The position numbers were made by a program, and so were the translations under genes. Source: an uncultured Dysosmobacter sp. (GTDB lineage: Bacteria; Bacillota; Clostridia; Oscillospirales; Oscillospiraceae). Taken from it: a DNA stretch of 64,000 nt. Below are positions 17,114 through 24,182 of the stretch, one piece after another. The notes under the pieces are model-generated. The model was not told where the DNA came from. It saw nothing but the letters and a program-made list of their open reading frames with translations, and made no database searches. Position 1 is the first letter of the stretch. Each line of letters begins with the position of its first letter. The DNA is taken from the NCBI GenBank assembly GCA_934565855.1, contig CAKTIO010000002.1, positions 310,001-374,000 of the forward strand. The letters run 5' to 3'.

Positions 17114-17281
17114 ATGGAACTCATATTCATCTATGGCTTCATCATGCTCTGGGTATCTGTCAACGGCATTACCCGCCCTTTTGATGACATTCTCTCGTTC
17201 TTCATGTGGGCGGCGGTTCTCGTCCCTGTGATTGCTGCCATTCTCTTTTTGCTCCACAGCGATGATGACCGAAAAAATTGA
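17114..17281 (+). CDS. Small membrane protein of the integrated element (55 aa)
   Basis: AAAGGAGG lies about ten bases before the ATG. The 55-residue product has two hydrophobic stretches (LIFIYGFIMLWVSV and MWAAVLVPVIAAILFLL) separated by a short polar loop (NGITRPFDD), and a charged C-terminus. No family is recognised. It opens a series of small plus-strand genes with good ribosome sites, which argues for real translation. Confidence 0.6.
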   Translation: MELIFIYGFIMLWVSVNGITRPFDDILSFFMWAAVLVPVIAAILFLLHSDDDRKN

Positions 17282-17313
17282 ACCGCAATATTCAATCGAA
17301 GGGAGGTGTTTCC

Positions 17314-17385
17314 ATGACTGGCGAAGGCATCTTGTTCTGCTTCTCCATGCTCTTTATCATCCTGTACCTGATGGGTAGTTGCTAA
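17314..17385 (+). CDS. Hydrophobic micropeptide of the integrated element (23 aa)
   Basis: GGGAGGTG stands about eight bases before an ATG that opens a 23-codon frame, almost all hydrophobic (ILFCFSMLFIILYLMG), ending SC and TAA. Strong ribosome site and position between two other small genes suggest expression. It could be a single-pass membrane peptide or a leader; no function can be assigned. Confidence 0.45.
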   Translation: MTGEGILFCFSMLFIILYLMGSC

Positions 17386-17417
17386 TCACAAAATCAAAAT
17401 TAGAAAGGAAAATCATT

Positions 17418-17699
17418 ATGTCTCAAAACGAACTTATCGTCAAAATTGAAACCCTGCAAAACCTTGAAGCACTCATTGAGGAAACCAAGGCCGAAGCTGA
17501 AACTGTCCGCAACAGTATCAAGGCGGAAATGGAAGCAGCAGACACCGAAGAACTGTCTGCCGGGGGCTATATCGTGCGGTGGACTTCCGTTCTCACCACT
17601 CGCTTTGATACCAAGTCCTTTAAAGAAAAGTTCGGAGAGGAAGTCTACAAAGCCTTTACCAAGCAGGTTTCCTCCCGGCGCTTCTCTATTTCTGCATAA
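17418..17699 (+). CDS. Small phage/ICE-type conserved protein (93 aa)
   Basis: A helical N-terminal half (NELIVKIETLQNLEALIEET, then KAEAETVRNSIKAEME) is followed by a short beta-like C-terminal part (GGYIVRWTSVLTTRFDTKSF ... SSRRFSIS). Small proteins of this layout are, to my knowledge, common in Firmicutes phages and conjugative elements, often near recombination genes, with no settled function. GAAAGGAAAA precedes the chosen ATG; an upstream start in the same frame lacks a site. Confidence 0.6.
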   Translation: MSQNELIVKIETLQNLEALIEETKAEAETVRNSIKAEMEAADTEELSAGGYIVRWTSVLTTRFDTKSFKEKFGEEVYKAFTKQVSSRRFSISA

Positions 17700-17763
17700 G
17701 AAAAGCCCCTTGTCTGACCGCACGCAAAGCACCAGACAAAGAGCCATATCCCACATCACAATG

Positions 17764-17805
17764 GAGCGGATACAGTTTAAGTATACTGTATCCGCTCCCC
17801 TTTTT
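17764..17805 (+). terminator. Stem-loop after the 93-aa gene
   Basis: GAGCGGATACAGT (17764-17776) pairs perfectly with ACTGTATCCGCTC (17785-17797), followed by CCCTTTTTC. A good intrinsic terminator; the next gene's AAGGAGG follows at once, so some readthrough or a separate promoter must serve it. Confidence 0.75.
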
Positions 17806-17820
17806 CAAGGAGGATTTATT

Positions 17821-18471
17821 ATGAAGCAACTGACTTCTTATAACCGTGTCGCTGGCTATCTCAATAAGCTATTCGACCTGTTGAACCAGCGTTTTTTTGA
17901 AAATGAACTTGCAAGACCAACACTGACTATCCAAAGTACCCCCAAAGCCTATGCCCATTTCTCTGTCCGGGATGATACTTGGGTTTCCACTGTTGGAGCC
18001 ACCCACGAGATAAATATTGGAGCAGGAACATTAGCAAGACCTATTGAATTTATCTGCGCTGATTTGCTCCATGAAATGTGCCACTACTATTGCCAGCTCC
18101 ACGGCATCAAGGACACCAGCAGAGGCAACACCTACCACAACAAGCGCTTCAAAGAGGTTGCGGAAGCCCACGGACTGAATGTAGCCCACCACGAGAAATA
18201 TGGCTGGACGCTGACAACGCCAACGGATGAACTGCTTGACTTCGTACTTGAAAATGAACTTTCAGACATTCTTATCACCCGGAATGAGTTCTACGGCATC
18301 TCTGTCTCTGGCACAGGCAGTCGAAACGGCAATCCCACACCTCCGCCGCCGACCAAACCATCCAGCAGTCGCAAATATATCTGCCCCTGTTGCGGGAACT
18401 CTGTCCGGGCTACCAAATGCGTCCATATAGCGTGCATGGACTGTCAGACAGAAATGGTGACAGCGTGTTAA
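17821..18471 (+). CDS. SprT-like zinc metalloprotein of the integrated element
   Basis: About 216 residues. The SprT-like domain starts at residue 1 (YLNKLFDLLNQRFFENELARP), has an HExxH motif (LLHEMCHYYCQLHG) and a following NTYHNKRFKEVAEAHGL segment that supplies the third metal ligand. A C-terminal zinc ribbon has four Cys (CPCCG ... CVHIACMDC). AAGGAGG precedes the ATG. SprT-family proteins include DNA-protein crosslink proteases; element-borne members are common in Firmicutes, but their targets are unknown. A Pro-rich linker separates the domains. Confidence 0.85.
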   Translation: MKQLTSYNRVAGYLNKLFDLLNQRFFENELARPTLTIQSTPKAYAHFSVRDDTWVSTVGATHEINIGAGTLARPIEFICADLLHEMCHYYCQLHGIKDTSRGNTYHNKRFKEVAEAHGLNVAHHEKYGWTLTTPTDELLDFVLENELSDILITRNEFYGISVSGTGSRNGNPTPPPPTKPSSSRKYICPCCGNSVRATKCVHIACMDCQTEMVTAC

Positions 18472-18486
18472 ATAACAATAAAACTT

Positions 18487-18558
18487 CCTCCTAAAATCAA
18501 CGCAAGGCCAGAGAGGTATCCCTATACCCCCATAGCCGCCAGAAGCGATTTTAGGAGG
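18487..18558 (+). terminator. Long-loop stem after the SprT-like gene
   Basis: CCTCCTAAAATC (18487-18498) pairs perfectly with GATTTTAGGAGG (18547-18558) across a 48-base loop, followed by CTCTTTCTATT. It may be a terminator, but the large loop also allows a structured RNA or a regulatory hairpin that hides the GGAGG-like arm. Confidence 0.5.
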
Positions 18559-18571
18559 CTCTTTCTATTAA

Positions 18572-18672
18572 GTTCGTAAAACTGGAGGAATACGAACACC
18601 AAAAGCCAGCGTTTTCAATGCTTCTGTGATTTTTACATCTAAAGTTCGTTTAACACTGACCAGAAGTTCGTA
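18572..18672. repeat. Cluster of GTTCGT(A/T) motifs upstream of the small recombinase
   Basis: Three direct copies (GTTCGTA 18572-18578, GTTCGTT 18644-18650, GTTCGTA 18666-18672) and one inverted copy (TACGAAC 18591-18597) lie in the 100 bases before the 188-aa recombinase gene. The first two copies form an inverted pair with a 12-base gap. They may be binding sites for that recombinase or for a repressor. Confidence 0.5.
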
Positions 18673-18701
18673 TTTTACCCCATCCAAAGGAGGAAATCAG
18701 C

Positions 18702-19268
18702 GTGAATATCAAAACCGTTGCTCTGACAAAGGAGCAGTATCAAGCCATCATCCAGACCATGAAACAGGGCTTTACTGGGTGCAGGCCAAATGAGCGGATT
18801 GCCACCGCTTTGACCCTTGAAGCAAATTTAGGCTTGCGTATCTCCGACATCATCCATCTGCGGCTTGCCGACATTGTAAGGGACGGTGACAGGTATCGCC
18901 TTTCTATCGTGGAGCAAAAAACGAAAAGGGTACGAAACTTCACTGTCCCGCTGGCTCTGTATCAGTACATTCGCTGCTATTGCCTTGACCACGGTATTCC
19001 ATCCGGGGCAAGCATCTTCCCACTGTCTGAAAGAGCCATACAAAAGCAACTAAAGCTGGTGTGCGAATATCTGGGCTATCAGAGCATCAGCACACACAGC
19101 TTCCGCAAATTTTATGCTACAGAGATTTATAAGGACAGCGGCTATAATATTGCCCTTGTCCAGCAGCTTCTTCAACATTCCTCCGCCGCCGTGACCCAAC
19201 GCTATATCGGTATCCAGCAGCAGGAAATAGAAAAGGCCATTGAGGGGCATTTGATGTTGGAGGTGTGA
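18702..19268 (+). CDS. Short tyrosine recombinase (catalytic domain only)
   Basis: 188 residues holding essentially just the catalytic domain: first Arg in LGLRISDIIHLRLADI, HxxR in STHSFRKFYATE, then LLQHSSAAVTQRYIG with the His and the nucleophilic Tyr. The usual N-terminal core-binding domain is absent, and nothing upstream restores it. AAAGGAGG precedes the GTG start. Such short recombinases occur in Firmicutes conjugative elements; whether this one integrates, resolves or inverts DNA is not clear. Repeated GTTCGTA motifs just upstream may be its sites. Confidence 0.87.
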   Translation: MNIKTVALTKEQYQAIIQTMKQGFTGCRPNERIATALTLEANLGLRISDIIHLRLADIVRDGDRYRLSIVEQKTKRVRNFTVPLALYQYIRCYCLDHGIPSGASIFPLSERAIQKQLKLVCEYLGYQSISTHSFRKFYATEIYKDSGYNIALVQQLLQHSSAAVTQRYIGIQQQEIEKAIEGHLMLEV

Positions 19269-19280
19269 GAAATGAGAACG

Positions 19281-19323
19281 CCCCCAGCAACAGGATCGCT
19301 TCGCGATTCCTGTTGCATGGGGG
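19281..19323. terminator. Long hairpin between converging element genes
   Basis: An arm starting CCCCCAGCAACAGGATCGC pairs with GCGATTCCTGTTGCATGGGGG around a TTC loop, a long stem with few mismatches. It lies between the plus-strand recombinase and the minus-strand lipocalin-like gene. A run of T is short on both sides, so it could also be a structural element. Confidence 0.65.
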
Positions 19324-19332
19324 CTAAAAGCG

Positions 19333-19965
19333 TCAACGCTTATATACCGTCTCGTAAACTTTGTTATTCCAGAAATAAAACACATGGGTTTCATCTAAAG
19401 TTCCCATGTTGCTCGTTTCTTTTTTACCCGTCATTTTAATGACATTTCCACTGACTTTGTATGTTCCTTGCTCTTTATCCACGCTTCCTAAAACATTAGA
19501 ACGCATTGTATATGTTCCATCAAGTGAAAACTTATATGTTATTGATACTAAGCCACTTAATTTATCCGAAACACCCGGCGTAACCTCTATTTCAAACCTT
19601 TTTCCATTATCATAGATGTTACTTTCTGGAATCTCGAAATATTCCTTGCCAAAGAAATATCCGCAATAGTCATATTGGGCAGTTTGTTCCTTTCCATCTT
19701 CATCTGTTCCTGTAAAAAGTATGGCATCACCAGTACCATTAAAGGAATATGTACCTGTTACATTATGTTTTTCATCGCTGAAATAGGTATGCGTATATGT
19801 TCCGTCCTTGTTAAGAGTATAGGAATAGCCTGTATATTCAATGTTCGTGTAAGTATTTCCATTTGAGCCAAGGATAAAAAACGCAATAACAATGACAATA
19901 ATTGCCAGAAGGCAAAAAGCCCATACCGGAATTCCTTTGTATTTTTTTAAAAAAAGCTCTTTCAT
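19333..19965 (-). CDS. Membrane-anchored beta-repeat protein of the integrated element
   Basis: About 210 residues: a basic N-terminus, one membrane helix (PVWAFCLLAIIVIVIAFFIL), and an exposed part with two related units of the form DGTYT...GTYSFNGTGDAILFTG and DGTYTMRS...GTYKVSGNVIKMTG. These resemble the lipocalin-like repeats of Firmicutes surface proteins that follow an anchor. Its ATG overlaps the stop of the upstream 95-aa gene (TAATG), so the two are translated together. No function is known; a role tied to the element or a moron-type gene is possible. Confidence 0.7.
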   Translation of the reverse strand: MKELFLKKYKGIPVWAFCLLAIIVIVIAFFILGSNGNTYTNIEYTGYSYTLNKDGTYTHTYFSDEKHNVTGTYSFNGTGDAILFTGTDEDGKEQTAQYDYCGYFFGKEYFEIPESNIYDNGKRFEIEVTPGVSDKLSGLVSITYKFSLDGTYTMRSNVLGSVDKEQGTYKVSGNVIKMTGKKETSNMGTLDETHVFYFWNNKVYETVYKR

Positions 19966-20252
19966 TAGAAATCCTCCCGTGAATGGTCTTTCATCCATTC
20001 TACGCCAGCATCCGTCACTCTAACTACAGCACGCTCATAGTCTTGTCTGTCATTTAGGTCAATCTCAATAAGCCCTCTATGTCTGAGCTCCAAAACTGCG
20101 GCTTTGTACTGTTCTTCTGTGCCAGTATACGTTGGGCGTGCATCTTCGAAAAGATGAATCCCCCCTTGCCATTCAGTATCCCCCAACAGTTTATTTACGA
20201 CCTTTTTGTGTGCAAAACGCCCCAGTAATGCCATGATTTCAGAATCGCTCAT
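19965..20252 (-). CDS. Unknown 95-aa protein of the integrated element
   Basis: Starts MSDSEIMALLGRFAHKKVVN and contains YKAAVLELRHRGLIEIDLND and a late AVVRVTDAGVEWMKD. The second half reads like a winged-helix (RHRGLIEID... VRVTDAG...), which would suit a small DNA-binding regulator, but no family is recognised. GGAGGTAG precedes the ATG. It is coupled to the membrane-anchored protein downstream. Confidence 0.6.
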   Translation of the reverse strand: MSDSEIMALLGRFAHKKVVNKLLGDTEWQGGIHLFEDARPTYTGTEEQYKAAVLELRHRGLIEIDLNDRQDYERAVVRVTDAGVEWMKDHSREDF

Positions 20253-20691
20253 GTTTCTACCTCCAATTTTTGATTTTCGGTAAAATAAAAAAGTGCGCAG
20301 CAAGAAGCCACGCACCGAAAAACGCTGGCTCCTTGTTGCGACACAAGTTTAGCAATCCACATGAATATGCCAAAATAGAGCCTGCATTTTTACCAAAATG
20401 ATAAAAACGCACACTCATGTGGGTTGCCATATCAACTTGTGTCGCAAATTCAGTGTACCACGCCTATACGAAAAAGACAAGCCAAAAAGAAAAATGCCTG
20501 ATTAACCCCCTTTTCGGAAATCAATCAGACAATTTCTGTGATAACAAGTACGCCCTCTTTTCCGCTGATCGCGGAGCGACCAGCGGTGAGAGGGCTTCCT
20601 GTTCGTCGTAATTTTGAAACGTTCACTTCAAGGTGTTCGCTTCCTCTGGATGTGGTGGCTTTGGGATTGTATCTTGCTTGAAAAGTCAATA
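20253..20691. other. Non-coding stretch of the element with several inverted repeats
   Basis: No convincing gene. It holds the 112-bp inverted repeat described separately, and a second hairpin (GCCCTC 20552-20557 with GAGGGC 20590-20595, enclosing CCGCTG and CAGCGG). The structure-rich, gene-free nature suggests a replication, transfer or regulatory site, or a relic of a small insertion. Confidence 0.5.
20336..20447. repeat. 112-bp imperfect inverted repeat (possible MITE, oriT or origin-like structure)
   Basis: TTGCGACACAAGTT at 20336-20349 is repeated in inverse at 20434-20447, and the arms extend inward through GCAA and CCACATGA to about 30 bases each, with a few gaps. The centre is AT-rich (GCATTTTTACCAAAATG). 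Ends are defined by the perfect outer 14 bases. No transposase lies inside. Confidence 0.7.
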
Positions 20692-21975
20692 TCAACACAA
20701 ACCATACAGTTCTTTCAACTTTTCATGAAGCTTCATGGCTGATTCACTATCAGCTAATTTTTCTTTGGTATCTCGGCCATCTCCAAACGTCCTAAAGTCG
20801 CCTCTGAGGTCTTTGCTGGAAATATCGTACACCTTTTCCATCTGCCCATCCATGAACTCCACAAAGCGCTTAGACAGGGCAGCAGCGTCCTCCATCCGGT
20901 CATATTCCTTTGGACGGTATTTCAAGGCTTTTTCCGGGTCAATGACCTGATAGCTGATTTCTTTCCATGCCTTTATCCCCGCCAGTAAACGTTCTGTGTA
21001 AACCCTCTGTAACTGAGCAAATTGCTTTGCCAGATAGGGGTTTCCAAAGAAATCTCCACCTATCGGAACTTCGGCCATTGGCGCAAGTTCTTTTCTGTGC
21101 TGGTATTCTGTAAAAGCCTTTTGACGCAGAAAATCGCAAAAATTCTCTAACGCCTACTCCTGTCTTTCATTCGCTGTAAATGGCTGTATGCTCCCGTATC
21201 GGTTTTGCTCGTTTAGGTAATCTCGACGCTTTTCCTTTGCGTAAACCGATAACAGCAGGGAAATAACCAAATCTGCATCCAGACAGGAATTTTTCATAGC
21301 GGCCTGTTCTCGGATTTGCTCGATACATTCTGCGATACGCTCATCTGTTTCCGATTGTGCCTCCGGTCTTTCCTCTGCTCCCTCGTCTGTCTCTGTGCAA
21401 ATGTCAGGGACAATGCGGATTATCTCTTTCCACCTAACAATACCCTGTCTCTGCAAGGAATCCAGAGCGTACTTGATTCTGCGCCTGAGATTGCCTTTCA
21501 AAATGCTTGCGTAATAGCGCTCTCCGATTTTGGGATAAAACTCTGGCTGCCAAATGTCCAATTCGTTGTCATTCTTGATGACTGCTAACTTTCTTTGGAC
21601 TACTGGATTTTCTTGCAGCACCTCTATGTATGCGGCGAATAATCCCATCAGATTACAGAGGGCACATAGCTTCCCCTCAAAGGCAACTTGAGACAAAAGA
21701 AGTGGCCTTAACAGGTCAATATAGTCCCCATGACATCCCCTGTCTGTTTCCGCTGGTAATGGAGGGTCATATACCTCGGTCACGATAACAGGCTTCTTAC
21801 GCTTCTCTGTGGGGTCTATCTCACAGGCTTTCTGATAGACCACATACCTATCCAGTTCTGCCTTTGCCGCCTTGATATTCTTTGCCCCGCTTTTGGGATA
21901 GGGCTTTCCTGTGACCTACTCATATAAAAACGATACGCCATTGAACTCTTGCCCTACTACTATATCAACACTCAT
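20692..21975 (-). CDS. Unknown element protein with two in-frame TAG codons
   Basis: From ATG 21975 (AAGGAG upstream) one minus-strand frame runs for 427 codons to TGA, broken only by TAG at 21918-21916 and 21156-21154. Between and beyond these the frame is open and protein-like: VTGKPYPKSGAKNIKAAKAE directly after the first, ALENFCDFLRQKAFTEYQ directly after the second. Both TAGs sit in GAGTAGG, and Gln (CAG) would fit both places. The middle contains LLRPLLLSQVAFEGKLCALC and a basic NLRRRIKYALDSLQRQGIVR that looks winged-helix-like; I do not recognise the family. Either a gene with two nonsense mutations, or one read through with TAG as an amino acid. Confidence 0.6.
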
Positions 21976-22434
21976 ATAAAAATCTCCTTAATATTTAAAA
22001 TCTGGTATTTTTTCTGTTCTTATAAAGCAAATTATTAGTATATAGTGCAAGAAAAGATACCAGAAATGAATTTTACTTACTTGTAACCCAAGCGAAAAAC
22101 TGGTACGTCTTACAGGCGTTATATATAAGAGCGCCTAAAAGAAAAGCAGTCCCGCCGATAAGACAGGACTGCTTTGAAAAATTTATTGAGCGCTCGTACA
22201 ATGCCCGTTCCATCTCTAAAATCAGCACATCATCTCAAACTAAATTCATAATCTTTCAACCAAACAGCATCCTCAACCATCGGGCTTTGTATTTAAACCA
22301 TAGCACACTATACAGTCTGTTGTCAATGACTTATGTAAAATTTCTTGAAACAGCGCTTTTAAAAACAAATAGTAAAATTGCTTTAAGCCCATATTTTTAC
22401 TGGTGTTTGTGGACTTCAAATTTTTTTTAAATTT
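21976..22434. other. Intergenic region with inverted repeat and terminator
   Basis: No gene seen. TCTGGTATTTTTT (22001-22013) and AAAAGATACCAGA (22052-22064) form an inverted pair flanking the AT-rich region upstream of the two-TAG gene, a likely operator or promoter area. A terminator-type stem follows at 22143-22175. The rest is AT-rich and shows nothing I can name. Confidence 0.5.
22143..22175. terminator. Stem-loop downstream of the integrase gene
   Basis: AAAGCAGTCC (22143-22152) pairs with GGACTGCTTT (22166-22175), with T's on both strands. It could end transcripts from the integrase gene on the minus strand, though it is about 260 bases beyond that stop codon. Confidence 0.6.
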
Positions 22435-23328
22435 TTATCCCAGTGACATCAAAACACTCTTGCTTTTGGCTATCTCAATAACGTCCCTGTCCCGCAAGCT
22501 ATTCAAATAGGTTTGTGTGATTTGGATATTCTCATGACCTAAGAGGCGTGAAATCGTGTAGAGGTCTGTTCCCATCTTGATTTGCTGTTGAGCAAAAAAA
22601 TGCCTGCAAGTATGGGGCGATACACGAATCCCCTCTATCCCGCTTCCATACTTCTTCATCAAAACTTCCACCGCAGAAACCGTCAATGTACGTCCATGAA
22701 AGGACAAGAAATAGGTATCATCCGTGTTTTTATATCTAAAGTAACTTTCCTTTACAGCATCGTATTTTACAATGTTTTTTCGTAAAATCGGCGTGATAGG
22801 AACTACTCTCTGCTTGTGATTCTTCCCTTGAATGACGATATAGTCCTCATGAACATCTGACGGTCTGATACTGCACAATTCCAAGCACCGAATCCCTGTG
22901 TCAATCAGCATAGTTAGTATCGTTCTATCCCGTATCGCTTTGAAATCACCTCCACGGCAATTTTGAAACATAGTCTTTACCTGCTGCGGGGTAAATGCGG
23001 TGATAACTGTTCTTTCTTCTTTGCACCACGGAAAGCAGCACTTTGTATTAAAGGCTCCATAGCCCTCCTCATAGCAATACTGCAAAAAGGATTTTACGCC
23101 TTTCAAAATGCCATTGATATATGTCCCCTTTTTCTTACTGGCGGTCATGACCCGTGTGAATTGCTTGACCGTCACAAGGGTCACATTTTCTATAGCTACA
23201 ATCTCATGTTCCGTACAAAAACGCAGAAAGAGATTGAGGTTATTCCGATACCCCCGGATAGTACGGGGCGTATACTTCCTAACCTCAATCTCAATCAAAA
23301 ATTCCTTGATACCCTGCTGAATTTCCAT
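22435..23328 (-). CDS. Tyrosine recombinase/integrase of the element
   Basis: 297 residues. N-terminal SAM-like core-binding domain (GIKEFLIEIEVRKYTPRTI, NLNLFLRFCTEHEI) and catalytic domain with Arg in DTGIRCLELCSI, Lys in IQGKNHKQRVVPI, HxxR in SPHTCRHFFAQQQ, His in RLLGHENIQITQTYL and the Tyr nucleophile there. AGGGAGG precedes the chosen ATG 23328. Its position next to the right repeat makes it the likely enzyme that integrated the element at yebC. Three short direct repeats lie just upstream. Confidence 0.92.
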   Translation of the reverse strand: MEIQQGIKEFLIEIEVRKYTPRTIRGYRNNLNLFLRFCTEHEIVAIENVTLVTVKQFTRVMTASKKKGTYINGILKGVKSFLQYCYEEGYGAFNTKCCFPWCKEERTVITAFTPQQVKTMFQNCRGGDFKAIRDRTILTMLIDTGIRCLELCSIRPSDVHEDYIVIQGKNHKQRVVPITPILRKNIVKYDAVKESYFRYKNTDDTYFLSFHGRTLTVSAVEVLMKKYGSGIEGIRVSPHTCRHFFAQQQIKMGTDLYTISRLLGHENIQITQTYLNSLRDRDVIEIAKSKSVLMSLG

Positions 23329-23345
23329 GCAGAAAACCTCCCTAC

Positions 23346-23400
23346 GTATGTCGCAACAGAGGTATTCATGTATGTCACAGCTCAGACCCTGTATGTCACA
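23346..23400. repeat. Three direct repeats GTATGTC(A/G)CA next to the integrase start
   Basis: GTATGTCGCA (23346-23355), GTATGTCACA (23370-23379) and GTATGTCACA (23391-23400) are spaced 24 and 21 bases apart, about two helical turns. They lie between the integrase start and the yebC repeat, where arm-type integrase or excisionase sites are expected. Confidence 0.55.
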
Positions 23401-23445
23401 ACTGGCGAATATGCAAATCCGCCAATCCATTGCGGCACAACGGTT

Positions 23446-23563
23446 TCAGTCCTGCTGCCAGTTGTGCCAGACGTTCTGGACATCGTCGTTGTCCTCCAGG
23501 AAGCCGATGAGCTTCTGCATATTATTGACATCGCCCTCACTGGTCAGCGTGATGTAATTCTGG
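23446..23563. repeat. Right copy of the 118-bp repeat (yebC 3' end)
   Basis: The last 118 bases of yebC, matched by 16662-16779 with one difference. Because the repeat runs to the exact stop codon, the element leaves yebC complete, the common strategy of integrating elements that target the 3' end of genes. Confidence 0.93.
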
Positions 23564-24180
23564 GGAACCATCTCAATATCTGCATTCACAAAGGTATAGC
23601 CCTTTTCCTCCAGGGCCTTTACCACATCGTTGAAGGCATCCGGGTCCGTCGTGATCTCCAGAACGGTGCCATCTGCCTCAAAGTCCGCTGCGCCAGACTC
23701 CAGCGCATCCATCATAACCGTATCCTCATCCAGTTCGCCCTCTTCATTGTCGATGACAATAACACCCTTGCGGTCGAAGGACCAGGAAACGCAGCCGATT
23801 GCACCCAGGTTGCCGTTGCACTTATCGAAATAATGGCGAACCTCGGGTGCAGTTCTCTGGCGGTTATCCGTCAGAGCCTCTACGATCACAGCCACGCCGC
23901 CGGGACCGTATCCCTCATAGGTGACAGACTCGAAGTTATCTGTATTTCCGGAACCCAGCGCACGGTCAATGGTACGCTTGATGTTATCGTTAGGCATATT
24001 GACAGCCTTTGCCTTGGCAATGACCGTTGCCAGTTTGGAGTTATTATTGGGGTCACCGCTGCCGCCCTCTTTGACTGCTACGATCATCTCGCGGGCAATC
24101 TTGGTAAATGCCTGAGAACGCTTTGCATCCGCAGCGCCCTTGGTCTTTTGAATATTATGCCACTTGGAATGTCCAGACAT
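23446..24180 (-). CDS. yebC: YebC/PmpR family protein (TACO1-like)
   Basis: 244-residue YebC family member: SGHSKWHNIQKTKGAADAKR at the start, then YEGYGPGGVAVIVEALTDN and FDRKGVIVID. The family was long called a transcription regulator; recent work links it to translation of proline-rich stretches. Start ATG follows a few bases after the nif3-like stop, so the two form an operon. The last 39 codons lie in the 118-bp repeat shared with the left end of the element; the protein still ends normally (VQNVWHNWQQD). Confidence 0.94.
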   Translation of the reverse strand: MSGHSKWHNIQKTKGAADAKRSQAFTKIAREMIVAVKEGGSGDPNNNSKLATVIAKAKAVNMPNDNIKRTIDRALGSGNTDNFESVTYEGYGPGGVAVIVEALTDNRQRTAPEVRHYFDKCNGNLGAIGCVSWSFDRKGVIVIDNEEGELDEDTVMMDALESGAADFEADGTVLEITTDPDAFNDVVKALEEKGYTFVNADIEMVPQNYITLTSEGDVNNMQKLIGFLEDNDDVQNVWHNWQQD

Positions 24181-24182
24181 GA

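Larger units (their letters stand above)
16662..23563. mobile_element. Integrated element inserted at the 3' end of yebC
   Basis: About 6.8 kb lies between two 118-bp direct copies of the yebC 3' end. The cargo reads AT-richer than the flanking genes. A 297-residue tyrosine recombinase gene starts about 120 bases from the right repeat, as expected for an integrase next to its attachment site. Other cargo: a small catalytic-domain-only recombinase, an SprT-like protein, a phage-type small protein, small membrane peptides, and three minus-strand genes of unknown role. No relaxase, coupling protein or structural phage genes are seen, so it is a small integrative or mobilisable element, or the remnant of a larger one. 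Confidence 0.85.

Noticed and set aside
20939..21139. Minus-strand 66-codon frame between the two halves of the two-TAG gene
   Set aside because: Lies in another frame over the second half and lacks a ribosome site; the frame joined across the TAG has the more protein-like sequence.
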